The notes under the pieces are model-generated. The model did no database searches, was not told the origin of the DNA, and saw nothing but the letters and a program-made list of their open reading frames with translations. Shown piece by piece: positions 43,146 to 53,603 of a DNA stretch of 64,000 nucleotides; the stretch's first letter is position 1, and every line of letters begins with the position of its first letter. The position numbers and the translations under genes are program-made. This stretch comes from Blepharisma japonicum. Taxonomy: Eukaryota > Ciliophora > Heterotrichea > Heterotrichida > Blepharismidae. The stretch spans positions 124,001-188,000 of the forward strand of contig CATKHK010000066.1 in assembly GCA_949751835.1 (NCBI GenBank), written 5' to 3'.

Positions 43146-44225
43146 ATGGAATCTATTTTATCATTCTTCAAAAATTCCAAAATATTCACCAAAAAAGATC
43201 AAACTGCCCAAAAACTTTCAAAACCTGCGGAAGAAAGCATAAAACTTGAGGCTGTCGTTATAAAAATCCCAATAATAAAAGATGAAATAAAGAACACTTA
43301 TACTGGCATACAAAACGCTGCAAGAGGCTATCTGGATCGAAAAAAATTAGCAGCATTGAAAATTATTAAAGGCTTAAATCAGCGAGCCAAAGGCGAGCTT
43401 TCTACAAGTGTATCAGAAAAGGTTAGAAATGCTGAAAGTAGATGGGGAGCTTTTTTGAGTGGCTCCCCTTTTTACGATGGAGTAACAGTCCATCGCCATC
43501 CTGCATATATTCTTGATAATAAAACTATATATGAAGGTGAATGAAATGATGAAGGAGAAAAGCATGGAAAAGGCATTGAAATTGGTACAGATGGGTCTAA
43601 ATATGAGGGATATTTTAAAAATAATAAAAGGCATGGAAATGGACGTCTCATTACTGCTGAAGGAGAGGTTTACCAGGGGAAGTGAGATAAAGGAAGACTT
43701 AATGGAGAAGGGATTCTAATACGCTTTGATGGAACAAGAATTACGAGCAGCTTTAAAAATGGCTTTCTGCATGGAGAGGGCGAAGAAAAATCAGATGATT
43801 GATATTATAAAGGAAGCTACAAAAATGGCTTAAGGCATGGAAAAGGTGTGCTGTGTTTAAAGAATGGAGACATTTATGATGGTGATTTTAAGAATAATAA
43901 CAAGGAAGGAAAAGGTTACTTCTTTACAAATGACGGCAAAGAATATGAAGGAGATTGAAAAGACGACAAAATGCATGGGAACGGGGTTTTTAGATGGCCA
44001 GACGGAAGAAAATATGAAGGGACCTACCGAAATGACTTAATGCATGGATACGGAATTCTTAATTGGCCAGACGGAAAAGTGTATATAGGAGAATGAATGT
44101 TCGGGCGTCAAGATGGCAGAGGCAAATTATTCTATAGCAACAACGAAAATATTGTGACTTGATTCGGGACCTGAAAATTTGGCCAAAGAATAAGGCAGAT
44201 AACATACCAAAATTCAAAAAAATAA
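43146..44225 (+). CDS. IQ-motif and MORN-repeat protein
   Basis: 359 residues with six or more TGA-Trp codons. Near residue 58 an IQ-like motif (I-Q-N-A-A-R-G-Y-L-D-R-K-K-L) suggests calmodulin binding. From about 127 there are eight or so MORN repeats, such as Y-E-G-x-x-x-x-x-x-x-H-G-x-G: K-Y-E-G-Y-F-K-N-N-K-R-H-G, E-Y-E-G-D-W-K-D-D-K-M-H-G and K-Y-E-G-T-Y-R-N-D-L-M-H-G. In each case the Trp of the repeat is usually TGA. MORN proteins bind membranes or phosphoinositides and shape cortical structures and basal bodies in protists. Specific role unknown. Confidence 0.88.
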
Positions 44226-44254
44226 GCACAAATAATAATTGAAATCATTATTTA

Positions 44255-44987
44255 TTATCTGAGCAGTTTCGCCATATCCCCAAGTGCTACAAGGTCTTCG
44301 TCAATAACTGAATAAATTTGGTTGACTTCACTTTTCATCAACAAAGTCTGCTCTTTAATCCTGTTATTAAATGCGAGCAAATCTTGTGATAGCTCGCTTC
44401 TTTGATGCTGAATTTCGTCCCTAAGCTCTTTTCTAGCAGTTTCTACATTTCTTAGCTCTTCTTCTAATTTCCCTGTCAGCTCAGCTTCTTCTTTTTTATA
44501 TAGTGAGTCTTCTCTGTTAAGCAGATCTCGCAGCTGTGGGATTTCAGTCTAATTCTTATTTACTTCTAAAAATACTTGCACTGATATTTTGGTGTTTTTT
44601 ACCTCTTCAAGCTCCTCTTCATAAGCTCTTTTTAGTTTATTTTCCATCCCTTCAATTTCTTCTTTGTAAGCGTTTCACTGAGTTGCCTGCTCTTTATCGT
44701 AAACAGTCTTCGATATTTCTTCCTGCATTTCTTCAAGGTCATGGGCGAATTTTTCTTCCAAAATTTTGGTTTTTACCTTTTCTTGTTCTGCTAGCTCAAT
44801 TAGGATATTCAGCTAAATAGAGATTTACGTGATCTTTTAAGTTTTTGAGGGTGCTTTCACTTGATTTGTTTAATTCTGATGCAATATTTATGCAGTCACT
44901 GAGATCTTCTCTGACCATTTGTGTTTGGTCTGAGAATTTTTGAATGTGATTTTTTCGGAAGCTTTCAAGAGGAGTTCCTGGCTTCAT
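44255..44987 (-). CDS. Coiled-coil protein (possibly SF-assemblin-like)
   Basis: 233 residues after removing a 16-nt intron (44813-44828) and a 15-nt intron (44549-44563). Almost entirely alpha-helical with heptads, e.g. L-N-I-L-I-E-L-A-E-Q-E-K and E-L-T-G-K-L-E-E-E-L-R-N. The layout of a short non-helical head and long uninterrupted rod fits SF-assemblin/beta-giardin proteins of basal-body fibres, but I cannot confirm the family from sequence alone. It converges on the MORN gene with about 29 bp between stops. Confidence 0.75.
44549..44563 (-). other. 15-nt intron
   Basis: Coding strand GTAAATAAGAATTAG, phase 0, ending in in-frame TAG if retained. A at the sixth position from the 3' end. 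Confidence 0.85.
44813..44828 (-). other. 16-nt intron
   Basis: Coding strand GTAAATCTCTATTTAG. Retention shifts the frame into early stops; removal gives a continuous heptad coil across the junction. Confidence 0.85.
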
Positions 44988-45016
44988 TTTTTATAAAAAA
45001 TTAATGAATTATATTC

Positions 45017-46141
45017 TTATTCCACCTTAAACTTGTTACCTACCCATACTGCCATCTGTGTGTTGTATTTGAAGATGAGAAAGAAGAATAAGCAAGCAAA
45101 AAACATTAAAATATATTTTTGCCAGTGAAATTCGCTGATTTCTTCAAGAGTGAAACAGAGGGTTCTGTGCTGTTTTTCTGATTTGAAGTTTCTTTTCGTG
45201 ATAATTCGGTCGAATTCTCTGAAATCACATTCTAAGCCGCACTCTGGGACTTCTATGTAAGAATTTTTCTGCCAAAATCTTACTCTATGCTCATCACCTA
45301 CTCTATGAAGCTCAATAAAAAGAGCTGACGCAGGACTCGAAGGTGAATAATCCATTCCAAGAATCCTCATTATTGCCATATACCAAGCATCATCCCCTAT
45401 ATAAATATGCAATCTTTGTTTTAGCAGATGTGGTTTAGAAACTGCATGATTCAGAGATCTAAGCAAATTGATCATCATTTCATTAGTCGCTAAAATCCCT
45501 TGATCTCTTGACCCAAACATAAGTGTATCCTGAAATCTATAATAAGCCTCAATTACAGTTTCTGCTTCTTCTTTTGTAATTTCTTTTGGATAAGGAATTT
45601 CTCTATCCTTATATGCCACTAAAACACTTCCCAGCTCATAAATATTCCATATATCAATATTATCCCCAACCAATTTCTCTAGGCTTTGCTTATTTGCTAA
45701 AATTCTGTCCCATACTTCTTTTCAGACCTTATGCTCAAGCCTATAATTAAGCAGCCAGTTAATTCTTGGACAAGCTTTTTGAGGCTTGAATAAAAAGTCG
45801 TCGATTTCGCGGGTAAAATTAATTTTAAACTCGTATGGCTTGCCATAGATCCCTTCAAGCTGAGCTTGGGTGCTAGAAATACAGCTTAAAGAGTTGCAGG
45901 ATTTAGATATGACGTCTTCTTCAGTATAATAAGGATGAATAAGAAGATGGTATTTCTCTTTAAGCTTCTGGCCAATTTGATAATGCTGATCCAATCCTTC
46001 TTTTATAAGAGAATTTGGCTCTTCTTGTAAAGACCATGGGTAAATTTTTGGCAGAGTTTTTAAACCTTCTTTAGAAATTTCAGTCACAAATAAGAGTTCT
46101 GCAGACGCAATTGTGAGAAAAATTAGCTGAAAGAAGTTCAT
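45017..46141 (-). CDS. Histidine acid phosphatase homologue, catalytically dead, membrane-anchored
   Basis: 374 residues, joined through one TGA. Signal peptide (M-N-F-F-Q-L-I-F-L-T-I-A-S-A), then the branch-2 histidine phosphatase fold (L-L-F-V near 20, Y-P-W, the L-K-E-K-Y segment, A-Q-L-E-G-I-Y-G, S-A-L-F-I-E-L-H and a C-G-L-E-C pair). The core R-H-G-x-R is replaced by T-E-I-S-K-E-G-L-K. The arginine expected in R-S-x-x-R-x-x-x-S is gone, and the H-D-T motif is G-D-D-A. A TM helix near 347-362 and a short tail follow. So it is a type I membrane protein of acid-phosphatase fold without the catalytic His, Arg or H-D motif. Function unknown. Confidence 0.82.
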
Positions 46142-46319
46142 TTTAATAGGAAAATTAAAGGAGCATATAATTCATAAATTTTGGTGTTTATTGTTTAGGA
46201 AAAATATATATCCTTTTTTATGTTCTCTCAACAAGTTCGATATATGAAGGAGATAATTAAATTTATGTTTAGCAATATATTAATTCTGTGAAAATTTAAA
46301 AAAATCATAATACCGTAAT

Positions 46320-48059
46320 ATGGAAAAAAGCAGGGTATGTGACCTTTCGACCAAAAGGGACCTAGAGCCTGAAGACTATGACGAAGTTGATTTCCCAAGA
46401 TATCTTTTTCACCCTGGAAAACTATTTAAAACCATCTGAAATATGATTATCTCAGCGCTTTTACTTTATACCGCATTTGGTATGACTTTTGTGTTGTCTT
46501 TTTATGAAACCTCTATGTATGATTCTTGATGGTACGTCGAAAATATCCTGAACGGTGTATTTTTCTGTGATATTCTTATAACATTTAATAGTGCTTATGA
46601 GGATGATGAAGTTATTATATCAAATAGATGGAAAATAGCCTGAAACTATATTACAGGCTGGTTTTGAATTGACTTAATTGCTTGTTTTCCTTTCTATTTG
46701 TGGAGTGGGAATGGGAATACAAGTTATAGCGGGCTCTTAAGGCTGGCTAGGCTACCTAGGCTTGTGAAACTATTAAGGCTCAGTAGGCTTTTTAAAATGA
46801 TGAAAGGAAGCAGAAATAACGAATTCATGCAAAAAGTTGAGGAGTTTTTAAGCATCAAAAGAAGTGCTATGAGGCTCTGCAGCTTTATTTTGCTTGTCAT
46901 AGTGCTGCTTCATTTAGTAGCTTGCTTGTTTAATTATGCCTCAAAATTTGAAGATTATAGCTATAAAACATGGGTCGTCGTAAATGGTTTCCAAGACTAC
47001 GAAACTGGGTCACTTTATTTGCGAGCACTTTATTGAGCTTTAACCACACTTGTTACTGTTGGCTATGGGGATATCACAGCCCAAAACACTACAGAAAGAC
47101 TAGTCTCTATTATATGGATGGCTTTTGTGCTTTTCTTTTTCACTTTTGCAATTAGTAGCTTGTCAACCATGATTTCTGGCATTGATACCAAAGCGTCTGT
47201 CACTGAACAAAAATTGGCATTAATTGAAGAATTTTGTAATGAGTCAGGAGTTGGATTTGCCTTGAAAAAAAAATTAAAAGATTCGCTGATTTATTCGACA
47301 GATAGGACCGGGGGAAGTTTGTATGATAAGCAAAGTGTATTTATGGAGCTTCCAAGGTATTTAAGGTATGAAGTGTCGATGTTTATGCACCAGGGAGCCG
47401 CGAGGACTTTGTCGTTTTTTAAAGACAAAGACCCAGTTTTTGTGTCATCGGTGGTGCCGTTTTTGATTAACCAGCATTATGTGGAAGGAGATATAATTTA
47501 TGATGAAAAAGACTACCCAGAGGAGATGTATTTTGTGCTAAAAGGCAGGATTGGGTATGTGTATAGTGGAGAGGATTCTATAATATTTAAGCACTTAAGA
47601 GCTGACTCCTATTTTGGGGAAATCGAAATGTTCAAAGATATAAATCGGAGATTTACCGTCAAATGTATGGAACCCACTGAACTATTAGTCCTTGAAAAGA
47701 AGATCCTTAAAGATGTCCTCACAAAATTCCCTAGAGTTGCTTTAGAAATGAAAAAACTTGCTGACGAGCGAGATTTAAGCAATTTAATCGCAAAAACTGA
47801 AATGAAAGAAATCGCCAAGTTAAGAAAAACAGGCGAAATTACCCAGTTTACCCACTTAGAGCTGAGGAAATATATAAAAGAAAAATGTGATGAGGCGAAA
47901 CTCTCCTGAAAAGATGAAAAACAAGAAGAAATCGACTGAGGTGAGCTCTACGAAAAGGCAAGAGTTACAAGAGAAAGGGTCCAAAAACTCAAAAATCTGC
48001 ATGATACCTTAAAAGCTACAGTCGAAAAAATAGCAGAAACCTGGAAAAGCAGCTGTTAA
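46320..48059 (+). CDS. Voltage-gated K+ channel with cyclic-nucleotide-binding domain
   Basis: 579 residues from the ATG at 46320 with several TGA as Trp. Six TM segments: S1 at about 42-64, S2 and S3 at about 76-100 and 112-128, and S4 with repeated Arg (L-R-L-A-R-L-P-R-L-V-K-L-L-R-L-S-R-L). The pore has T-T-L-V-T-V-G-Y-G-D-I, the K+ selectivity filter. A C-linker and a cNMP-binding domain follow (F-L-I-N-Q-H-Y-V-E-G-D-I-I-Y ... Y-F-G-E-I-E-M). Family: EAG/HCN/CNG-like, of which ciliates have many, used in control of ciliary beating and membrane potential. Confidence 0.93.
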
Positions 48060-48075
48060 TATAATAAATTAAATA

Positions 48076-48522
48076 ATGGAAAATCTTGTGATTGCTGCTG
48101 GATGCGACCATGCTGGCTTTAGCTTAAAAACCAAACTTATCGAGCATCTCCGAAGCAAAGGAGTTACAGTCATTGATGTAGGTTGCTTTGATGACCAAAT
48201 GGTAGATTACCCACATTATGGAAAAGCTGTCTGTGATAAAATAATAGGCAATGAAGCCAAATTTGGACTCCTCGTATGTGGAACTGGTATCGGGATCTCT
48301 ATATCAGCTAATAAATTCCCCGGAATCAGATGTGCGCTATGTCACGATTTCTGGACTGCAGAAAACGCAAGGAAAAAATATGATAGCAATGTGATTGCCT
48401 TTGGGGAAAGACAGACTACTTACTTTGTGGCGGAACAAATGGTTGATGTATTTTTCACAACTCAGTTTGAAGAGGAAGAAAATAATGTTAGAAGAAGAGA
48501 TATGATAGACGCAGCAGTTTAG
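48076..48522 (+). CDS. rpiB: Ribose-5-phosphate isomerase B
   Basis: 148 residues, the normal size. Interconverts ribose-5-P and ribulose-5-P in the pentose phosphate pathway. Clear motifs: I-A-A-G-C-D-H-A-G-F-S-L-K, D-V-G-C-F, D-Y-P-H-Y-G, the catalytic C-G-T-G-I-G-I-S-I-S-A-N-K, and W-T-A-E-N-A-R-K-K-Y-D-S-N-V-I-A-F-G. RpiB is the bacterial type; many protists have it, usually explained by ancient lateral transfer. No unusual base composition here. Ends in TAG. Confidence 0.95.
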   Translation: MENLVIAAGCDHAGFSLKTKLIEHLRSKGVTVIDVGCFDDQMVDYPHYGKAVCDKIIGNEAKFGLLVCGTGIGISISANKFPGIRCALCHDFWTAENARKKYDSNVIAFGERQTTYFVAEQMVDVFFTTQFEEEENNVRRRDMIDAAV

Positions 48523-48550
48523 GATTAATTAAGATTTTTTATGCAGTTTG

Positions 48551-49558
48551 TCATTTTTCTAGCTCTAATAACATCTTTTCTAATAGAGAAGACAGCTTGA
48601 AACTTTTCCGTCCCTTGTGTATAATTGTGATTGCTTTTCCTAAGGAAATTTGATACTTTTTTATAAGATATACAGCAGCAACAGCACAAGATCTACTGAC
48701 TCCATAATAGCAATGGATAAGCAAATTGCCTATAGATAGACACTTGTCAATTATTTTAAAAACTGAGGGAATTGACTCAACAAAATTTTCAACCACTAAA
48801 TCGTTATCAACAATATTTACTGTGTAATAATTCTCAACGAATGAGTATTTTACTGGCTGATTATTTATACCGATGCTCAAGATAGATCTTATATCATACC
48901 TTTTAAGCAAACTTGCAGTTGAGGCAGAATTCAAGTCAGAAATAAATAATTCTCCAGTCCGATATGCAATTGTCAGTTCTTCTTTTATAGGAATCCGAGA
49001 TAATGCTCCTTTTTCTACTTCAACAATTTCTTTAAAAGGCTCATCAGGGACTATTTTGCGTCCAATAATACTTTTCTTAAGGAGAAATCCAAATTTTTTA
49101 TTTGATCTGCTGCTGCTAAATAGAACATTTTGTGTACATGATTGACATGACTGACCTAAAGCTTTTGCAAAATGCAAAAGAGGGGTCGTTAGCTTTATCT
49201 GCTTTTCCTTTTCCTTCAGCTCTCTCGCTTTCTTCAGTTTTTCCATCAAGTCTACTACTTGTGAGGCATTGCGAACTCTTCTTTTATACTTTGTTCTCGG
49301 GATTACAGATATTGATTTATTAAGCCTATCATTTCTCCTGATTTCCTGCCTTATTTTTTGGCTTTCCTCAGTAAAAATCTTTTTTAAGTTTGTGTATTCT
49401 AATTTTGATGCAGTTGGTAATTTTTGTCAATGCTGGTATATAATCGAAAGTGTGCTTGGGTTAGGATTTCAAGAAGTTTTGCTCAAATTAGTCATACTTT
49501 TGCTTCTTTTCACTTCTATTTTTTGTCTTGGCTTTAAGATAAATGAAGAACTCTCCAT
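48551..49558 (-). CDS. Dual-specificity protein phosphatase
   Basis: 335 residues from the ATG at 49558. The N-terminal third contains two TGA-encoded Trp that a standard-code reading would treat as stops. That N-terminal part is basic and polar with a coiled coil near 100-125 (E-K-L-K-K-A-R-E-L-K-E-K-E-K-Q). The C-terminal 150 residues are a DSP domain ending in L-L-I-H-C-Y-Y-G-V-S-R-S-C, the H-C-x(5)-R-S active site (C then R), so it is likely active on pSer/Thr/Tyr. Substrate unknown. Confidence 0.88.
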
Positions 49559-49823
49559 AGTTTTAATTAAAAGATTTAGGTGACAATATTCTATATTCCA
49601 TTTTCAATGATTATTTATTAAATTTATTTTGCAATTAATTTATCAATATTCCTTTGATTAATAATTTAATATATGCTTTAAGTTAATAATGCAAGTAAAT
49701 AAAAATTATGAATTAAATAAAGATATCTTTACTTTATACTAAATTGTCATTTTTCTACGATTTTATGCGTTTCTGATAAATCTTTATTCAAATTATATTT
49801 TCTTATTAAATACTATAAATAAA

Positions 49824-51080
49824 ATGAAAACCTTAGAAAAAGATTCTGGGCTCAGTTTTAAAAAGAAAAACAACTTTGCTTTATTAGCAAATCCCTTTCA
49901 GCCTGGGTCTATGACTTCTTCAGTATGTACATTATGCTCAGTTATAATAGGATCAGGAGTTATGGGACTTCCATATGCAGTTCATAAATGCGGGCTTTTA
50001 TTAGGAATTTTATTTATATTGCTAAGTGGGCTAACCTGCTCGTTTTATTACAAAATCCTTATAAATGCAGTTGACAAAACCAAAGAAACCACCTATATAG
50101 GAATAGTTGCTGCCTGCCTAGGAAAAACTCCTCAAAAAATCATACAGATTTCTTTAATTTTATATTCAATAGGAATTCTCTGTTCATACCAAGCAATGAT
50201 TGCGCAATTCATAGACAGTTTATTGCACTCTATTAATATAATCCCATCTGAATATGACGATTCTTGCAAAATCCCTATTACTCTTATAATTAATTTATTT
50301 GTGCTTTTCCCTCTTTCCTTATATAGAAGATTGTCATCATTGAGATATACCTCAATAATAAGTGTTACCACGATAATTTATATATCAGCTATAGTATTTA
50401 TACAAACTCCGTCTTATTTAGTTAGAAAATATGAGTTTTGGGAGCATTTTCATTGGATTAATTTTGATTATGGGGCAGTTAATGGGCTTTGTATAATTTT
50501 ATTTGCGTTTGAAGCGAGCAGAGCTATACCAATTGTGTATAGCGAAATGAAAAAAAGGAATGCTAACAGAATGGGAGAAGTTATTGATAAGACGAACAAA
50601 CTTATTATAGCATTTTATCTTATAATTGGAGTCTTTGGATTTTTGTCCCATATCGACAATATGCCAAGACTTATCGTAAGCAGAGAGCCATTAGAAGAAA
50701 ACTCAATAGACCTCCCTATGACTTTAGCTAAGTTTTGTTTATCATTTACATTAATGCTTGGAGTTCCTGTTAATGTTCATATGACAAGGATGGCAATATC
50801 TAATTTATCTACCAAGCTAAATTCTGGAATAAATACACATATAGCAATTACCGCTCTTATTTTGCTATATTCTATCATCACAGCTATTAAAATTCCTGAC
50901 GCAGTTTCCTATTTTAAAATAATTGGAGGAATATTTTCAGTGCTTATTGGAAAAATTTTTCCTACCCTTATCTATTGGAAATTAGAAACTTCAATGTTTA
51001 AAAGAAATCTACTGTCTGCTTGGACTATTTTCTTAACTATGCTAGGGATTTCTACAGCTTATGAAGCGTTAAAAGGCTAA
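49824..51080 (+). CDS. Amino acid transporter, AAAP/SLC38 type
   Basis: 418 residues with about ten TM helices. Starts with a short cytosolic tail, then S-S-V-C-T-L-C-S-V-I-I-G-S-G-V-M-G-L-P-Y-A, the typical first helix of SNAT/SLC38 and AAAP transporters. Helices continue through to the last, A-W-T-I-F-L-T-M-L-G-I-S-T. No internal TGA. Substrate (neutral amino acids) is inferred from the family. Confidence 0.88.
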   Translation: MKTLEKDSGLSFKKKNNFALLANPFQPGSMTSSVCTLCSVIIGSGVMGLPYAVHKCGLLLGILFILLSGLTCSFYYKILINAVDKTKETTYIGIVAACLGKTPQKIIQISLILYSIGILCSYQAMIAQFIDSLLHSINIIPSEYDDSCKIPITLIINLFVLFPLSLYRRLSSLRYTSIISVTTIIYISAIVFIQTPSYLVRKYEFWEHFHWINFDYGAVNGLCIILFAFEASRAIPIVYSEMKKRNANRMGEVIDKTNKLIIAFYLIIGVFGFLSHIDNMPRLIVSREPLEENSIDLPMTLAKFCLSFTLMLGVPVNVHMTRMAISNLSTKLNSGINTHIAITALILLYSIITAIKIPDAVSYFKIIGGIFSVLIGKIFPTLIYWKLETSMFKRNLLSAWTIFLTMLGISTAYEALKG

Positions 51081-51108
51081 ATTAATAAAAAATATTTTAA
51101 TAACATTT

Positions 51109-52650
51109 TTAAATTTTTGACAAGATAAGATCTTGAAACTCCTGCAAATCAATTTCTCCGTCCCCATTCTGGTCTGCTTCTCTGATAATTTCATTTCAAA
51201 CGTGATCTTCAGCTACAATTGTGCCACCTAATACTTTTTTCAGCTCGTTTTTCGATATACTTCCACTGCCATCTCTGTCAAATAATTTAAAAGCAGCTTT
51301 TAAATTTTCTGAAGATAAGACTTTCTTTATGTCCATTGTAGCTTTTAAAAACTCTGTGTAATCGATGAAGCCGTTTGCATCTGTGTCGACTTCTTTCATT
51401 ATATGCTCAGATTCGATCTCAGCATTTGCAGTACCCATTGTACTAATAAATTGTTCTAGCAGCTCGGCCCTACTAATTTTTCCATCTCCGTTTTTATCAA
51501 TTGTCCTGAATACTTCTCTAAGTACTTTTGTATCCTGATTTGAAATGCACTGAAGAGTAATAAAAGTATGAACAGCGTCTCTTAGCTTGCTTGTGGCATG
51601 AAAGGCTTTTAATTTGTTTATAATAGACTCCATTACATCTTTGCTAGGAAGAGGTCTATAAACTCTTTGGGATATTCATGTGTGTTGTAACGCTTGTGAA
51701 GCAGACAATCTTTTCTTTTCAGGGGTCAGTATCAAGCATAAAAGCTCTTTGGCGTCTTCTGATATTCTAGGCCATGGGTCTGCTTCTAAGTCATATACGC
51801 CTTTCCTGATATTTTCCATAATGTTATCATCATTATTTCCATTAAACGGTGGATAGCCTGCTAACAAAATATACATAATAACTCCACAGCTCCAAACATC
51901 ACATTTTTCGTTATAGTCTCCTTCAATCACTTCTGGAGCAATATAATAAGCAGTGCCCAAGGTTTGTGTAATAGCTCTTTTATCAACATTAAAAGTAGCT
52001 GTCCCAAAGTCTACCAATTTTATATTTATCAAGTCATTCTTTTCTTCTAATAAAATATTTTCTGGCTTTAAATCTCTATGTAATATTCCATGATCATGCA
52101 AATATGAAACCGCTGAAAACAGCTGATGCATGACTTGAGCTGCTTGATTTTCAGTAAATGACGCCCTCTTTGTAATCTCCGCAAAGAGTTCTCCTCCGCT
52201 GCAATATTCCATTACTATATAAAGTCGTTTAGAATCTTCAAAAAATTCATAAACCCTTACAATATTAGGATGGTCTAATGATTTCAAAATAGCAATTTCT
52301 CTGTCTAAATTTGCCTTGCTTGACTCACTAGTCATCATATCTTTTCGGAATATTTTCACAGCTCTTTTAGCACTTGTGTCTCGATGAAAGCATACTCTGA
52401 CTTCCCCAAAAGCACCAGTACCTATGACGTTTGCGATTCTGTAGACTTCTTGGAATTTATTTTCGTTTTCCAGAACAAAATTGGCTTGCTGGACAATAAG
52501 TTCATTTACTGTACTGACTCGACGGTCAAATGGGTCGTTTTTGTTCTTTTTACCTTTTTTTGAGATAGATGCGTTGGTTATTGTGACTACGCTTTCAGGG
52601 TTTACACCAATATTAACTGCTCTTTTGCCTGCATTTACAGAGCATCCCAT
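51109..52650 (-). CDS. CDPK: Calcium-dependent protein kinase (CDPK), myristoylated
   Basis: 513 residues. I choose the ATG at 52650: it gives M-G-C-S-V-N-A-G, an N-myristoylation site with adjacent Cys for palmitoylation, as in plant and apicomplexan CDPKs. A further upstream Met at 52713 would bury it. Kinase domain about 70-330: G-T-G-A-F-G-E-V, A-V-K-I-F, H-R-D-L-K-P-E-N, D-F-G-T-A, A-P-E-V. The TGA in H-T-W-I-S is a conserved Trp. A CAM-like domain with four EF-hands follows (D-K-N-G-D-G-K, D-T-D-A-N-G-F, D-R-D-G-S-G-S, D-Q-N-G-D-G-E). Confidence 0.95.
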
Positions 52651-52784
52651 TGTTTTAATACAAATTAATTGGTTTTCATATTCATAGCTAAATAAAAAAG
52701 TATATTTTATCATTTTTAAAAAAATCCTGATTTTTACTGCATATAGGGAGACACTTATTTTTTGAGGGGTTAATCTTTTTTTAT

Positions 52785-53597
52785 TTAATTTGCTTCTTTG
52801 CCTTCTTCCTTATCTTGAGTTGCTGCTTCTTGACTTTCTTCTTCCTGAACTTCATTTTGGCTGTCTACTTTACTATAAATATATACCCAGCAAAAAGTCT
52901 GCCTTAATGGATTTTCCTCAGAAGCCTTCGATTTCTTATACTCAGCTAATTGTTTTATGCAAGCTGCAAGTTTTTCAGGATCCTTCATCACTTTGTTCAA
53001 AGAATCCCCTGGGTACATCGATCTTATAATATTAATAAACTGAGCTTGAAACGATAATTCGCATTTAACCACTTCCTCTTTTCATTCCCCATACTCCTCT
53101 AACGCTTCATTAAAAACAGGTGACCTAGCTGATTGTTTTCCATGTGTAATAATCATAATCACTTTTTTCGCAATTCTCCCCATTTCTCTCACAAGAGCTG
53201 ATGGCAGCGCTGAGCCTGCTTGGCATGCTAAAGCGTCAAATGTGCCTTTATCCAGCACAAAGTCAAAGGCCTGGTCCTTGAAAAAAGTCTTAGTTGCGTC
53301 CATCAGCAAATAATCTTGGCCAGTCTTATCCTTCATTTGGTCGATCACAACATCTGAAATGTCAATATTCGTGACATTGTACCCATTTCCGCCCATATCG
53401 CCACTCAGCGTAGAGTTCCCACATCCTACCATAAGGACATTTGCAATAGATTCAGCTGGAATATGCGAATTCAGTATCGGCCTGAGCTCTTTTCAGCTCA
53501 CATATCAGTCAAAAGGACTTTTATAGTCTCTAAACCTATTATTCCAGAACTCCCTTTGGGCGTATTCTTCTCGTAAGAAAACTGATGTATTTTCCAT
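52785..53597 (-). CDS. Class I SAM methyltransferase, EEF1AKMT4/METTL13-like
   Basis: 270 residues from the ATG at 53597, three TGA read as Trp. N-terminal F-W-N-N-R-F and P-F-D-W-Y-V-S-W precede the SAM-binding motif I V-G-C-G-N-S-T-L-S and D-I-S-D-V-V-I-D-Q-M. These signatures match the EEF1A lysine methyltransferase 4 / METTL13 group, so modification of eEF1A is a reasonable guess. The Glu-rich tail (E-E-E-S-Q-E-A-A-T-Q) is extra. It is 6 bp from the thiolase-like gene, which lies upstream in the same direction. Confidence 0.88.
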
Positions 53598-53603
53598 AAT
53601 TAA

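Noticed and set aside
52650-52713. Upstream Met of the CDPK as start
   Set aside because: Would bury the M-G-C-S myristoylation motif, which is typical of CDPKs at the N-terminus.
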